Source of the DNA: Eubacterium callanderi
GTDB lineage: Bacteria > Bacillota > Clostridia > Eubacteriales > Eubacteriaceae
Direction: 5' to 3'
Length of the DNA stretch: 64,000 bases
Assembly (NCBI RefSeq): GCF_900142645.1
Contig: NZ_FRBP01000007.1
Location: 26,662-90,661 of the forward strand
Under the pieces are notes generated by a model, which made no database searches, was not told the DNA's origin, and saw only the letters and a program-made list of their open reading frames with translations. The position numbers were made by a program, and so were the translations under genes. Positions 9,731-18,181 of this stretch are shown one piece after another; within the stretch, counting starts at the first letter, position 1; each line of letters begins with the position of its first letter.

Positions 9731-10501
9731 TTAAACGCCAAACAACCTCTGACAATTCTCAAATGTTGTTTCCTGCACCTCTTCCACTGGTATCTCCTTA
9801 ATCTCTGCGACCTTTTCGGCCACAAAACGGACATAGGCGGGCTCGTTGCGTCTTCCCCGGTAGGGGACTGGGGTGAGGTAAGGGCTGTCGGTTTCGATGA
9901 GAAGCCGGTCCAGCGGCATATATTTGACCACATCGGGGGCTTTTCTGGAATTTTTAAAGGTCAGGGGGCCGCCGATGGAGAGGTAGAGCCCAAAATCGAG
10001 GAGAATCTTGGCCATCTCAACACTTCCGCTATAGCTGTGAAATACCCCGCCGACATTGGGATCAAGACAGGATTTTACCATATCCAGGCAGTCGCCGTGG
10101 GCATCGCGGTCGTGAACGATGATGGGCTTTTTCAGTTCATTTGCCAGGCCGATCTGTTCCTCAAATACCTTCTTCTGCAAATCTCTCGGAGCGCCATCGT
10201 CATAATAATAATCCAGGCCAATTTCTCCAATGGCCAGTACTTTATCCTGTTCACACCACTTTCGGATCATTTTTGGGTGCTTATTTTTATCAAAGGACGC
10301 GCAGTCAGAGGGATGAAACCCGACACCGGCATAGACGATATCATAGGTCTGGCTCAGCTCTATAGCGCGAACGCTGGTACTTTCCTCGGTGCCGGGGTTT
10401 AAAATAAAACCGATACCGGCCTCCCGGGCATTTTCGATGATCGTATCCACTTCATTTTCAAAACGCTCGTCATCTAAATGCGCGTGGCTGTCTGCTAACA
10501 T
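9731..10501 (-). CDS. tatD: TatD-family metal-dependent hydrolase / DNase
   Basis: The start at 10501 (GAAGGAAGTG SD) gives 256 residues, the normal length; the ORF extends upstream to 10576 without a good SD. All TatD metal ligands are visible: DSHAHLD at the N-terminus, GEIGLDYY, VHDRDAHGD, FHSYSG and ETDSPYLTP. The family comprises 3'-5' DNases or D-aminoacyl-tRNA deacylase-like enzymes of the cytoplasm. The gene lies 93 nt after a small-RNA-like unit with its own terminator, so it may be expressed by read-through. Confidence 0.94.
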   Translation of the reverse strand: MLADSHAHLDDERFENEVDTIIENAREAGIGFILNPGTEESTSVRAIELSQTYDIVYAGVGFHPSDCASFDKNKHPKMIRKWCEQDKVLAIGEIGLDYYYDDGAPRDLQKKVFEEQIGLANELKKPIIVHDRDAHGDCLDMVKSCLDPNVGGVFHSYSGSVEMAKILLDFGLYLSIGGPLTFKNSRKAPDVVKYMPLDRLLIETDSPYLTPVPYRGRRNEPAYVRFVAEKVAEIKEIPVEEVQETTFENCQRLFGV

Positions 10502-10593
10502 TTTTATCACTTCCTTCTGGTTTATTATAATCGAACAGATGTCATTATGAAAGTCCTTAAAAAGATTTATTTCCAAATTTCCAGAATAAATTC

Positions 10594-10770
10594 AAAAAAG
10601 AGAAAAACCCTCGCAACGCATAAGGGGGGACGTTGTCTCGAGGGTTTCTCTATAGGGGAGAGGGGGGGTAATATATGATTTTATTCCGCTGTGAGCCTCA
10701 CTACTCACAGCTCAATAAACAAATCTGCACCGCTTGAAACAGGGGAGTTTCAATTGGTATTTGTTTATTT
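10594..10770 (-). ncRNA. Candidate small RNA with C-rich loops
   Basis: A promoter at 10777-10804 and a strong terminator frame an RNA of about 177 nt on the minus strand with no ORF. The RNA 5' segment CAAAUAAACAAAU pairs with AUUUGUUUAUUG, enclosing hairpin UUGAAAC/GUUUCAA with loop UCCCCU. Hairpin GCUGUGAG/CUCACAGC follows, then an unpaired CCCCCCCUCUCCCC run. The terminator arms contain ACCCUCG/CGAGGGU with a loop GUCCCCCCUU, ending in U6. Unpaired C-runs complementary to Shine-Dalgarno sequence are a hallmark of trans-acting regulatory RNAs in Firmicutes. It could instead be a tatD leader with an attenuator. Confidence 0.65.
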
Positions 10771-10776
10771 GTCTAT

Positions 10777-10804
10777 AGTATACAACCTTTTGAAAATAAG
10801 TCAA
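10777..10804 (-). promoter_or_regulatory. Promoter of the C-rich RNA
   Basis: Minus-strand boxes TTGACT (10799-10804) and TATACT (10777-10782) are 16 bp apart, close to the sigma-A consensus. The predicted start is near 10770. The 10805-10897 stretch between this promoter and the tyrA stop holds no other recognisable feature. Confidence 0.75.
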
Positions 10805-10897
10805 TAGTGAAATGCGTTGCACCTTTTCTGTAACAGTTTTCACGATAATGATACTCGTTTTCGCTCTCACTTTGTGCAAACTTCCCTTCAGAAAGTT

Positions 10898-11800
10898 TTA
10901 AGCTTTTTGTGTTCTCGCCGATGTTTTATTCTGTCGGTCCACTTCCATGGTAATTCTTTTCTTCCGAACATTGCTTAAAATTTCTGTGAGTCCGTCACTG
11001 TCCTCAGCTTGGATCATTTTTTTCATGGTGTCCATACTTTTTTCAAACTTTTCAATCTGGTCTACCAATGCTTCCTTATTGCAGATAAACAGCTCTGTCC
11101 ACATGCCTGCATTGATCATGGCAATGCGTGTGAGGTCTCCGAAACTGCCGCCTTCATAATCCGTGATGTGGAGATCCTCCTCACTGTCCACCAGGGCACT
11201 GGCGATAACATGGCAGAGCTGCGAGGTAAAGGCGATCTTCTGGTCGTGGACTTCTGCAGTGGTTTCCACGATATTCACAAAGCCCAGATTGCGGATAATC
11301 TCTTTGATAAAAGCCAGATTTTCCGGTTTGTTTTCCGGCTGAGGAACTAAAATATAATTGCGGTCCTTAAAGATGGCATCATCTGCATTGCCGAAGCCTT
11401 CTTTTTCGCTGCCGGCCATCGGGTGGCCCAGAATCAAATCCAGATCCTCCCGAAGCACTCCCCTGAGTTGATCGACCAACAGCTTTTTAACGCCGGTAAT
11501 ATCAGTGATAACAGCGTTCTCTTTGAAGTCCTCCATATATTCCAAAATAAAATCCAGCGCAAGCTGTGGATAAAGACAAATCACCACCAGATCAGATACT
11601 CCCAGAATCTGGCGGATCCCTTCCGGTTCGCTGACACCCCAGTCGATAACCTCTTTCCTCAGAGCGTCCTCCAGAACCTCCTCGTTAATGTCAAAGGCGC
11701 AGATCTTATCCGGCCCCTGCTTTCGGATGCCCATGGCCAGGGCGCCGCCCATGAGTCCCAGACCGATAAAGCTGACAGTTTTTCCTTTTAATGTCTCCAT
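10898..11800 (-). CDS. tyrA: Prephenate dehydrogenase (tyrosine biosynthesis)
   Basis: The start is the ATG at 11800, two bases after the aroF stop; a TTG at 11821 is an alternative. About 300 residues. The N-terminal Rossmann motif GLGLMGGALAMGI is clear, followed by the prephenate dehydrogenase core (GHPMAGSEKEGFGNA, TSQLCHVIASAL). It oxidises prephenate to 4-hydroxyphenylpyruvate. No C-terminal ACT domain is visible; the short charged tail ends at about residue 300. Transcription is likely joint with aroF and controlled by the Tyr/Phe leader upstream. Confidence 0.94.
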   Translation of the reverse strand: METLKGKTVSFIGLGLMGGALAMGIRKQGPDKICAFDINEEVLEDALRKEVIDWGVSEPEGIRQILGVSDLVVICLYPQLALDFILEYMEDFKENAVITDITGVKKLLVDQLRGVLREDLDLILGHPMAGSEKEGFGNADDAIFKDRNYILVPQPENKPENLAFIKEIIRNLGFVNIVETTAEVHDQKIAFTSQLCHVIASALVDSEEDLHITDYEGGSFGDLTRIAMINAGMWTELFICNKEALVDQIEKFEKSMDTMKKMIQAEDSDGLTEILSNVRKKRITMEVDRQNKTSARTQKA

Positions 11801-11801
11801 C

Positions 11802-12812
11802 CTAAAGAACCTTTCCCTCAAATTCTGCGTATTTTTTGAGTGTGGTCATAATTTTATTGAATTCATCCGGCGTAATGGCCTGGTCCCCGTCACACAACGC
11901 TTCCTCAGGCTTATTGTGCACTTCAATCATAACGCCGTCCGCGCCGGCGGCAATGGCGGCCTTTGACATGGATTCCACCATCCAGTTAATGCCTGTGGCG
12001 TGGCTGGGGTCAATGACCACGGGCAGATGGCTCTTTTTCTTGAGCAGTGGGATACAGCTGAGGTCAAGGGTATTGCGGGTCGCGTTTTCAAAGGTGCGGA
12101 TACCGCGTTCACAGAGGATCACCTGCTCATTGCCGCCTGCCATGATGTATTCCGCTGACATGAGGAATTCCCGCATGGTAGCGGACAGGCCGCGTTTCAG
12201 CAGAATCGGTTTATCAATTTTGCCAAGTTCCTTGAGCATGGTGAAATTCTGCATATTACGGGCGCCAACCTGAATAACATCCACCTCATCAAAGAGCGGC
12301 AGCTGAGACATGTCCATCAGTTCAGTCACAATGGGCAGCCCGGTTTCCTTTTTAGCCAAAAGCAGCAGCTCCAGACCATCTGCGCCCATCCCCTGGAATG
12401 AGTAAGGCGATGTTCTGGGTTTGAAAGCGCCGCCTCTCAAAAATTTAGCGCCAGATGCTTTGACAGCTCGGGCAATTTCAATGATCTGTTCCTCACTTTC
12501 CACAGAACAGGGGCCTGCGATAACGGAAACATGGCCCTCACCGATGAGGTTTCCCTGAACATCAATAATTGAATCATCTGGATGGAAAGCACGGTTTGCT
12601 TTTTTGTAAGGCTCCTGTACCCGCATGACCTTTTCAACGATATGATTTGAACGCAGCTTATGGACGTCAATGGTCTGGGTCTCTCCAATTAAACCTAAAA
12701 TTGTATGATCCACCCCTTGAGAGTAATGGATTTTTAATCCCTGGTTCTCAATGGCAGCGGCCAGTTTCTGTACTTCTTCTTCCGGGGTTCCTGGTTTTAC
12801 GACAACAATCAT
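11802..12812 (-). CDS. aroF: DAHP synthase (first step of the shikimate pathway)
   Basis: 336 residues: an N-terminal ferredoxin-like domain (about 1-70, VVVKPGTPEEEVQKL) and a TIM-barrel DAHP synthase domain with IAGPCSVES, GGAFKPRTSPYSFQG, LKRGLSAT and DPSHATG. This is the AroA(I-beta)/Thermotoga-type enzyme, which condenses phosphoenolpyruvate and erythrose 4-phosphate. The regulatory domain implies feedback by tyrosine or phenylalanine in relatives. SD AAGGAG precedes the ATG. The stop TAG nearly abuts tyrA. Confidence 0.96.
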   Translation of the reverse strand: MIVVVKPGTPEEEVQKLAAAIENQGLKIHYSQGVDHTILGLIGETQTIDVHKLRSNHIVEKVMRVQEPYKKANRAFHPDDSIIDVQGNLIGEGHVSVIAGPCSVESEEQIIEIARAVKASGAKFLRGGAFKPRTSPYSFQGMGADGLELLLLAKKETGLPIVTELMDMSQLPLFDEVDVIQVGARNMQNFTMLKELGKIDKPILLKRGLSATMREFLMSAEYIMAGGNEQVILCERGIRTFENATRNTLDLSCIPLLKKKSHLPVVIDPSHATGINWMVESMSKAAIAAGADGVMIEVHNKPEEALCDGDQAITPDEFNKIMTTLKKYAEFEGKVL

Positions 12813-12879
12813 TTGTATTTCTCCTTAGGTTTTTATTTGAATTCACGGCCTGCATGTGCACTTGCAGGCATTTTAGGGC

Positions 12880-12911
12880 AAAAGAAAAGGGAGACTCACC
12901 GAGTCTCCCTT
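12880..12911 (-). terminator. Attenuator terminator upstream of aroF
   Basis: A perfect 11-bp stem (12887-12897 against 12901-12911, arms AAGGGAGACTC/GAGTCTCCCTT, loop of 3) is followed on the minus strand by TTTTCTTTT. It lies between the leader peptide stop and aroF, so it would stop transcription before the operon. The leader segment at 12972-12984 (TCACC-TGA-GAGTC) can pair with GACTCGGTGA of the stem and loop, giving a competing antiterminator of 10 bp with a 3-nt bulge. Confidence 0.85.
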
Positions 12912-12954
12912 AATAAACTGATTTTTCTTCAGTATTGGAAAATTTACAATGCCT

Positions 12955-13077
12955 CTATGACACCGCAAAACGACTCTCAGGTGAACTTAATTTCATGCAC
13001 GCAAAGTAACCAGCACCATAATAATAGCCCTGGCTAAAGTAAAAGTATGCATTTAAGCTCATTCTTAAATCCTTCAT
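12955..13077 (-). CDS. Tyr/Phe-rich leader peptide of aroF-tyrA
   Basis: This 40-codon ORF has a good start region (AAAGGA nine bases before ATG) between a consensus promoter and an attenuator. It carries YFYF at residues 11-14, YYY at 18-20, YF at 24-25 and F at 37. In total that is six Tyr and four Phe of forty residues. Codons 31-36 lie in the segment that can form the antiterminator. Ribosomes stalled at the Tyr/Phe codons would free that segment and let transcription proceed into aroF and tyrA. This is the classic attenuation layout, inferred from sequence only. Confidence 0.85.
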   Translation of the reverse strand: MKDLRMSLNAYFYFSQGYYYGAGYFACMKLSSPESRFAVS

Positions 13078-13115
13078 GACGTTTTTCCTTTACTGAGTTT
13101 TTTAAGTTGTTTTTC

Positions 13116-13144
13116 ATTATAGACCTGTTTCCGCGAGTTGTCAA
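13116..13144 (-). promoter_or_regulatory. Consensus promoter of the aroF-tyrA leader
   Basis: Minus strand TTGACA (13139-13144), a 17-bp spacer, and TATAAT (13116-13121) form a perfect sigma-A consensus. It starts about 37 nt after the dgt stop. Such a strong promoter fits control downstream by attenuation. Confidence 0.92.
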
Positions 13145-13180
13145 CGCGTTTTTGTAAAAATACATTCTCAAAACTTCCTG

Positions 13181-14443
13181 TTAAAACCGGATGAGCTCCT
13201 GATAGATCTTTTCGATGAACTGGTCCGTCATACCGGAGATATAATCAATGATGGCCCGGTAGAAATCCAAAGGTTCTTCGGGAATGTGGTAGATGATCTG
13301 GTTTTGCAGAGGACATCCTTCTGTCCGCCGGTCGGTCTGATTCCAGTAGTCGCTGATCCAGTTCATAAAATTGGTAGTTAACAGGGGGAATTGCTTTTGA
13401 AAATAGGGAAGTTTCTCCGCAATCTCGCCTCTATTGTAGAGCTCCTTCAGCGCGTCGTACACCCGGTGTATAATCAATTCGCCATAGTCTTTATAGCCGT
13501 TCAGCCGCTCGTGATGGTAGATGTTTTTTACATTAAAATCCTGGATATTTTTCAAGACCTCGAAACCCTCGTCAGAAAAACGCAGGCCATTCGCAACAGA
13601 GCTGTTTTTTCCAAGGTCCAGGATCAAAAGGTGAATCACCGTGGTGTTGTTGACATTTCCTCTGGATTGTCCCTGCTTTTCAAAATACTCTGCCACGATG
13701 CCGTCAAGTATCTCCAACTGGCCGTCACTCAGAATATCCAGCGTTTGCGCGTCCTCGATGTCACGGCCCAGGTAAGATATTTTGTCGGCCAGCTTAACCA
13801 CACAGCCCTCCCATGTAAAGGGTGAAAACTGGTTGACGCGCTTAAAGGTTGACAGGTCAATGGCTTCTTCTCTTGGGTACAGGGCGGCCTCGCTGACTTC
13901 GCCGCAATGGGAAATAATACCATCCCGCACCCCGTAGGTCAAATCAAGATTATATTTTTTCCGGTCCGGCCCTTCCAGAAGCTCAATATTATCCACAAAG
14001 TGCAGCCCGTTTTTTTCATGCCAGTAATACTGACCATTCTGGCCGCTCCATAGCTTCTCATCTCGGACAATGTCATTGAGCACTTTTTCACCGTGATGGC
14101 CGAAGGGCGGATGCCCCAGATCATGGCCGATGGCAATGGCTCTTGCCAGCTCTACGTTAAGCCCCATGTACTCACAGATGGTGGACGCTACCGATTCCAC
14201 GTAGTTTACATGCTCGATACGGGTACTGATGTGGTCATTCCCCGGCGAGAAAAACACCTGGGTTTTATGCTTGAGACGCCTGTAGGCTGTACTGTGGAGT
14301 ATCCGTGTAAAATCTCTCCCAAAGGGTGTGCGGATATCGCCTTCCTTCTGGTACAGCGTATGCTGTCTGGCAGTGGCGGCCTTCCATTTTCCGGACTCTG
14401 GAACAGTTGCCACCCTAGCCAGACGCCCCTGTGTATTGATCAT
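13181..14443 (-). CDS. dgt: Deoxyguanosinetriphosphate triphosphohydrolase-like HD protein
   Basis: 420 residues with the Dgt-type HD fold. Metal ligands appear in RIEHVNYVESVAS, the HD pair in GHDLGHPPFGHHGE, and the later aspartate in VVKLADKISYLGRDIEDA. Upstream, GRDFTRILHSTAYRRLKHKTQV is the family signature near the nucleotide-binding site. It hydrolyses dGTP or other dNTPs to the nucleoside and triphosphate. SD AAAGAAGGTGA precedes the ATG. It is transcribed alone from a promoter divergent to metY. Confidence 0.93.
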   Translation of the reverse strand: MINTQGRLARVATVPESGKWKAATARQHTLYQKEGDIRTPFGRDFTRILHSTAYRRLKHKTQVFFSPGNDHISTRIEHVNYVESVASTICEYMGLNVELARAIAIGHDLGHPPFGHHGEKVLNDIVRDEKLWSGQNGQYYWHEKNGLHFVDNIELLEGPDRKKYNLDLTYGVRDGIISHCGEVSEAALYPREEAIDLSTFKRVNQFSPFTWEGCVVKLADKISYLGRDIEDAQTLDILSDGQLEILDGIVAEYFEKQGQSRGNVNNTTVIHLLILDLGKNSSVANGLRFSDEGFEVLKNIQDFNVKNIYHHERLNGYKDYGELIIHRVYDALKELYNRGEIAEKLPYFQKQFPLLTTNFMNWISDYWNQTDRRTEGCPLQNQIIYHIPEEPLDFYRAIIDYISGMTDQFIEKIYQELIRF

Positions 14444-14470
14444 TTCCTGTCACCTTCTTTCCGTAAATTC

Positions 14471-14578
14471 TAAAAAAAGCCCTCCGGGCTTTCCGTCGGG
14501 CTTTCTTCCACAAATGGATTCCTCAGGTCCAAATGCTTCCTTAAATTTTATTATACAGCACTTTTAAAAGCCCGTAAA
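14471..14578 (-). promoter_or_regulatory. dgt promoter and leader with a terminator-like hairpin
   Basis: Minus-strand TTTACG (14573-14578) and TATAAT (14550-14555) are 17 bp apart. The leader contains GAAAGCCCG twice, and the second copy pairs with AGGGCTTT followed by seven T's (about 14473-14497), a terminator-like hairpin inside the 5' UTR. The first copy could pair with the same arm. Whether this regulates dgt is unknown. Confidence 0.5.
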
Positions 14579-14590
14579 GCATTATTTGCA

Positions 14591-14619
14591 TTGACAAGCA
14601 TATGGAATAATGGTATATT
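14591..14619 (+). promoter_or_regulatory. Promoter of metY-cysK-metA
   Basis: TTGACA (14591-14596), a 17-bp spacer and TATATT (14614-14619). The leader to the metY start is only about 45 nt, so no SAM riboswitch or T-box fits here. Regulation, if any, must act at the promoter. Confidence 0.85.
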
Positions 14620-14671
14620 ACATATAATTCTTATTAAATTAATATGTTTTCATGCATTAAGGAGATAAATC

Positions 14672-15958
14672 ATGGATAAAAACTTGAAATTTGAAACCCT
14701 CCAGCTTCACGCCGGACAAACCCCGGACCCTGCAACCCATTCTGTGGCAGTGCCCATTTACCAGACCACTTCCTACGCCTTTGACAGCACCGAACACGCA
14801 GAAAACCTCTTTGGCTTAAAGGAAAACGGCAATATCTACACCCGTATCATGAACCCGACCTCTGACGTACTGGAAAAGCGTATGGCCGCCCTTGAAGGCG
14901 GTGTCGGCGCTCTGGCGGTAGCTTCTGGCTCTGCGGCTATCACCCTGACGATCATGACCATCGCCCAGGCCGGTGACGAAATCGTCGCTGCCTCTACCCT
15001 TTACGGCGGCACCTTCAACCTTCTTGACGCGACTCTGCCAAAATTCGGCATCCGAACCACCTTTGTGGACCCGGACGATCCTGCGAACTTTGAAGCTGCG
15101 GTCAATGAAAACACCAAAGCCATTTACATCGAATCCCTCGGCAACCCCAGCATCAACATCGTCGATGTCGAGGCTGTTGCGAAAATTGCCCATGACCATA
15201 AAATCCCGCTGATCATCGACAACACCTTTGCCACCCCTTATCTTTTCAGGGCACTGGATTTTGGCGCGGACATTGTGGTTTACTCTGCCACCAAGTTCAT
15301 CGGCGGCCACGGCACCACCATCGGCGGCGTCATCGTGGACGGCGGTACCTTTGACTGGGCAGGCAGCGGCAAATTCCCGGAATTCACAGAGCCTGACGAA
15401 AGCTACCACGGCATTGTCTACACCCGGGATGCCGGTGAGGCTGCCTTTATCACGAAGGCCCGTGTCCAGATGCTCCGGGATACTGGCGCCTGTATCAGCC
15501 CGTTCAATTCCTTTTTGCTTCTTCAGGGCCTTGAAACCCTCTCGCTGCGGCTGGGCCGCCATGTGGAAAACACCCGCCGGGTCATTGACTTTTTATCCGG
15601 CCACCCCGCGGTTACCTGGGTAAATTATCCTGACCAGACAGACAGCAAATACCATGCTCTGGCCAAAAAATATTTTCCCCGCGGCACAGGCTCCATCTTT
15701 ACCTTTGGCATTAAAGGCGGCATTGAGGCTGCACGCAGGTTCATCGATCATATCCAGATTTTCACCCATCTCGCCAACGTAGCGGACGCCAAGTCCCTGG
15801 TGATCCACCCGGCGACCACGACCCACCAGCAGCTTTCCGGCGACGCGCTGCTGGCAGCTGGCATTACAGAGGATATGATCCGCGTGTCTATCGGTCTGGA
15901 AAACGCCGGTGACTTAATCGGCGCCCTAGACGACGCGCTGCAGCTTTCACAGAAATAG
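14672..15958 (+). CDS. metY: O-acetylhomoserine sulfhydrylase (aminocarboxypropyltransferase)
   Basis: 428 residues, a PLP enzyme of the Cys/Met metabolism family. The Schiff-base lysine is in [13 protein letters not shown]; further marks are the N-terminal [17 protein letters not shown] and [11 protein letters not shown]. The length and the large insert region ([18 protein letters not shown]) fit MetY rather than MetB/MetC. It makes homocysteine from O-acetylhomoserine and sulfide. SD AAGGAG precedes the ATG. It is the first gene of an operon with cysK and metA, and the MetA here is predicted to supply its acetylated substrate. Confidence 0.95.
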   Translation: MDKNLKFETLQLHAGQTPDPATHSVAVPIYQTTSYAFDSTEHAENLFGLKENGNIYTRIMNPTSDVLEKRMAALEGGVGALAVASGSAAITLTIMTIAQAGDEIVAASTLYGGTFNLLDATLPKFGIRTTFVDPDDPANFEAAVNENTKAIYIESLGNPSINIVDVEAVAKIAHDHKIPLIIDNTFATPYLFRALDFGADIVVYSATKFIGGHGTTIGGVIVDGGTFDWAGSGKFPEFTEPDESYHGIVYTRDAGEAAFITKARVQMLRDTGACISPFNSFLLLQGLETLSLRLGRHVENTRRVIDFLSGHPAVTWVNYPDQTDSKYHALAKKYFPRGTGSIFTFGIKGGIEAARRFIDHIQIFTHLANVADAKSLVIHPATTTHQQLSGDALLAAGITEDMIRVSIGLENAGDLIGALDDALQLSQK

Positions 15959-15979
15959 AAACAGGGAGAGTATAATCAA

Positions 15980-16906
15980 ATGAAAGTCTATGAAGAACTA
16001 ACCGAGCTCATCGGCGGCACACCGCTGCTGAAGCTTAACCACCTGATGGAAAAGGAGGCGCTGGAGGCTAACCTTTTCGGCAAGCTGGAATTTTTCAATC
16101 CCGGCGGCAGTGTCAAGGACCGGATCGCCCTGTCCATGATCCTCGACGCAGAGGAGAAGGGCCTCCTTGCTCCCGGCGGCACGATCATTGAGCCCACCAG
16201 CGGCAATACAGGCATTGGCCTGGCTTTGGTGGCAACCCTCAGAGGGTACCACCTCATTCTGACCATGCCGGAAACCATGAGCATTGAACGGAGGAGCCTG
16301 CTCAAGGCTTTTGGCGCAGAAATCGTCCTGACCGATGGCGATATGGCCATGCAGGGCTCCATCGACAAGGCCAGAGAGCTTAACCAGAAGATTCCAAACT
16401 CCATTATTCTGGAGCAGTTTGAAAATCCCGCCAACCCCATCGCCCATGAAAAGACCACCGCTGTCGAAATTTTAGATGACCTGGACGGAAGCGTGGATAT
16501 CTTTGTGGCCGGCGTTGGCACAGGCGGCACCCTCGGCGGCGTGGGAAAGGGGTTAAAGGAAAAAAATCCAGACGTGCAGATCATTGCTGTGGAGCCCTGG
16601 AGTTCACAGGTGTTAAAGGGTGAGCCCGCTGGCTTTCACGCCATCCAGGGGATCGGCGCAAACTTTGTTCCAGCGGTCCTGGATCTTGACATCATCGATG
16701 AGATCATTCCAGTCAAGGATGAAGACGCCTACGCCTACGCCCGTGTGTTAACCAAAACTGAGGGCCTTCTGGTCGGTATTTCCTCCGGCGCCGCGGTCTG
16801 GGCAGCCATAGAGCTTGCCAGGCGGCCAGAAAACGCGAAAAAAAACATTGTTGTCCTGATGCCCGACACAGGAGAACGCTATTTATCCACACCGCTTTTT
16901 AATTAA
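15980..16906 (+). CDS. cysK: Cysteine synthase A (O-acetylserine sulfhydrylase)
   Basis: 308 residues. PLP lysine in GGSVKDRIAL, phosphate-binding and substrate loop PTSGNTGIGLALVA, second loop VAGVGTGGTLGGVG, and C-terminal ISSGAAVWAA. This is the standard CysK fold, making cysteine from O-acetylserine and sulfide. It lies 21 nt after metY, so sulfide can be routed to cysteine or homocysteine from one operon. Confidence 0.95.
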   Translation: MKVYEELTELIGGTPLLKLNHLMEKEALEANLFGKLEFFNPGGSVKDRIALSMILDAEEKGLLAPGGTIIEPTSGNTGIGLALVATLRGYHLILTMPETMSIERRSLLKAFGAEIVLTDGDMAMQGSIDKARELNQKIPNSIILEQFENPANPIAHEKTTAVEILDDLDGSVDIFVAGVGTGGTLGGVGKGLKEKNPDVQIIAVEPWSSQVLKGEPAGFHAIQGIGANFVPAVLDLDIIDEIIPVKDEDAYAYARVLTKTEGLLVGISSGAAVWAAIELARRPENAKKNIVVLMPDTGERYLSTPLFN

Positions 16907-16984
16907 ATAAAGCCCGGGCAGGCCGGATTGCAAGGCGCAGCAATCTGACCTTAACCGACATTAACTAAAAAAGGAAGTGACTCT

Positions 16985-17917
16985 ATGCCTATTAAAATTC
17001 CAGGCGATCTGCCTGCTTTTCAGATTCTCGAGAATGAAAACATCTTTGTCATGGACCAGGACCGGGCAACCACACAGGATATCCGTCCGCTGAAAATCGC
17101 CATCATGAACCTGATGCCCACCAAGATTGTTACCGAGACCCAGCTTCTGCGGCTCGTGGGCAATACCCCTATCCAGGTGGATGTCACCCTTTTGCAGTCC
17201 GATACCCATGACTGCAAAAATACCGACCAGGCGCATCTGGATACTTTCTATAAAACCTTCAGCGATGTACGCTACGAATACTTTGACGGCCTGATCATCA
17301 CCGGCGCGCCCATCGAGACCCTCCCCTTTGAGGAAGTGGACTACTGGGACGAGCTGGTGGATATCATGGACTGGAGCCTGACCCACGTCTATTCCACGCT
17401 TCACATCTGCTGGGGCGCCCAGGCGGCTTTATACCACCACTACGGCGTGCCCAAGCACAACCTGGACCACAAGCTCTTCGGCGTTTTCGAACACCATCTT
17501 GAAGAAAAATACATTCCGCTTTTCCGCGGCTTTGATGATATTTTTTACGTGCCCCACTCCCGTCATTCCGAGGTACGGCGCGAGGATATCGAAAAGGTAC
17601 CAGAGCTCTCCATGATGGCCATGTCCGACGACGCGGGCGTATACATTGTAACCGCCAGGGAAGGGCGGCAGATCTTTATCACAGGCCACAGCGAATACGA
17701 CTGGGATACTCTGAAAAAAGAATACGACCGGGATGTCTCTCAGGGGAAGCCCATCAATGTTCCCAACAACTATTACCCGGGCGACGACCCTTCGAAAAAA
17801 CCCGTGGTGCGCTGGCGAGGCCACTCCAATCTGCTTTTTTTCAACTGGCTCAATTATTACGTTTATCAGGCAACGCCCTATGACCTGGATAACAATCCGG
17901 ATTTTGATCATCACTAA
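16985..17917 (+). CDS. metA: Homoserine O-acetyltransferase of the MetA family
   Basis: 310 residues, a glutamine-amidotransferase-like fold. The catalytic cysteine is C142 in [10 protein letters not shown]; the H-E pair of the triad is in VPHSRHSEV and TGHSEYDW. Residue 111, in ITGAPIETL, is Glu. In this family Glu111 selects acetyl-CoA and Gly111 succinyl-CoA, so this MetA should make O-acetylhomoserine despite the usual 'succinyltransferase' label. That fits metY in the same operon. SD AAGGAAGTGA. Followed by a terminator. Confidence 0.95.
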   Translation: MPIKIPGDLPAFQILENENIFVMDQDRATTQDIRPLKIAIMNLMPTKIVTETQLLRLVGNTPIQVDVTLLQSDTHDCKNTDQAHLDTFYKTFSDVRYEYFDGLIITGAPIETLPFEEVDYWDELVDIMDWSLTHVYSTLHICWGAQAALYHHYGVPKHNLDHKLFGVFEHHLEEKYIPLFRGFDDIFYVPHSRHSEVRREDIEKVPELSMMAMSDDAGVYIVTAREGRQIFITGHSEYDWDTLKKEYDRDVSQGKPINVPNNYYPGDDPSKKPVVRWRGHSNLLFFNWLNYYVYQATPYDLDNNPDFDHH

Positions 17918-17929
17918 ACGATTTTCCGC

Positions 17930-17971
17930 AAAAGCTGTACCATTCCTCAAAGGGATGCTACAGCTTTTTGT
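17930..17971 (+). terminator. Terminator after metA
   Basis: Arms AAAAGCTGTA (17930-17939) and TACAGCTTTT (17959-17968) form a stem with a small inner helix, followed by T's. It ends the metY-cysK-metA operon. Confidence 0.85.
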
Positions 17972-18039
17972 TTTCTAAAAAACATCAGCCATCACGCTCA
18001 ATCCCAGCGTTATAAAGGACAGCAGCCCCTGCCGGCAAA

Positions 18040-18068
18040 TTGCTTTGTCCCGGCAAGTATGATATAAT
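18040..18068 (+). promoter_or_regulatory. Promoter of the cyclic-di-GMP gene pair
   Basis: TTGCTT (18040-18045), 17-bp spacer, TATAAT (18063-18068), about 115 bp before the GGDEF gene. The leader between holds no clear structure. Confidence 0.6.
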
Positions 18069-18181
18069 TTGTTCTGTAAAGGTACCAAGAAAGCAAACTA
18101 TAAAAAATACTGATCTTTTATGAAAAACAATTTATATTTTGGCCTGTAAATGATCGCACCCGAAAGAAAGGCAAGCTCTCC

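Noticed and set aside
10594-10804. 6S RNA as an explanation of the C-rich RNA
   Set aside because: 6S RNA needs the two ends to form one long rod with a central bubble. Here the 5' end pairs locally and the 3' end is a separate terminator.
14620-14671. SAM riboswitch or T-box before metY
   Set aside because: Only about 45 nt lie between the promoter start and the gene, too short for either.
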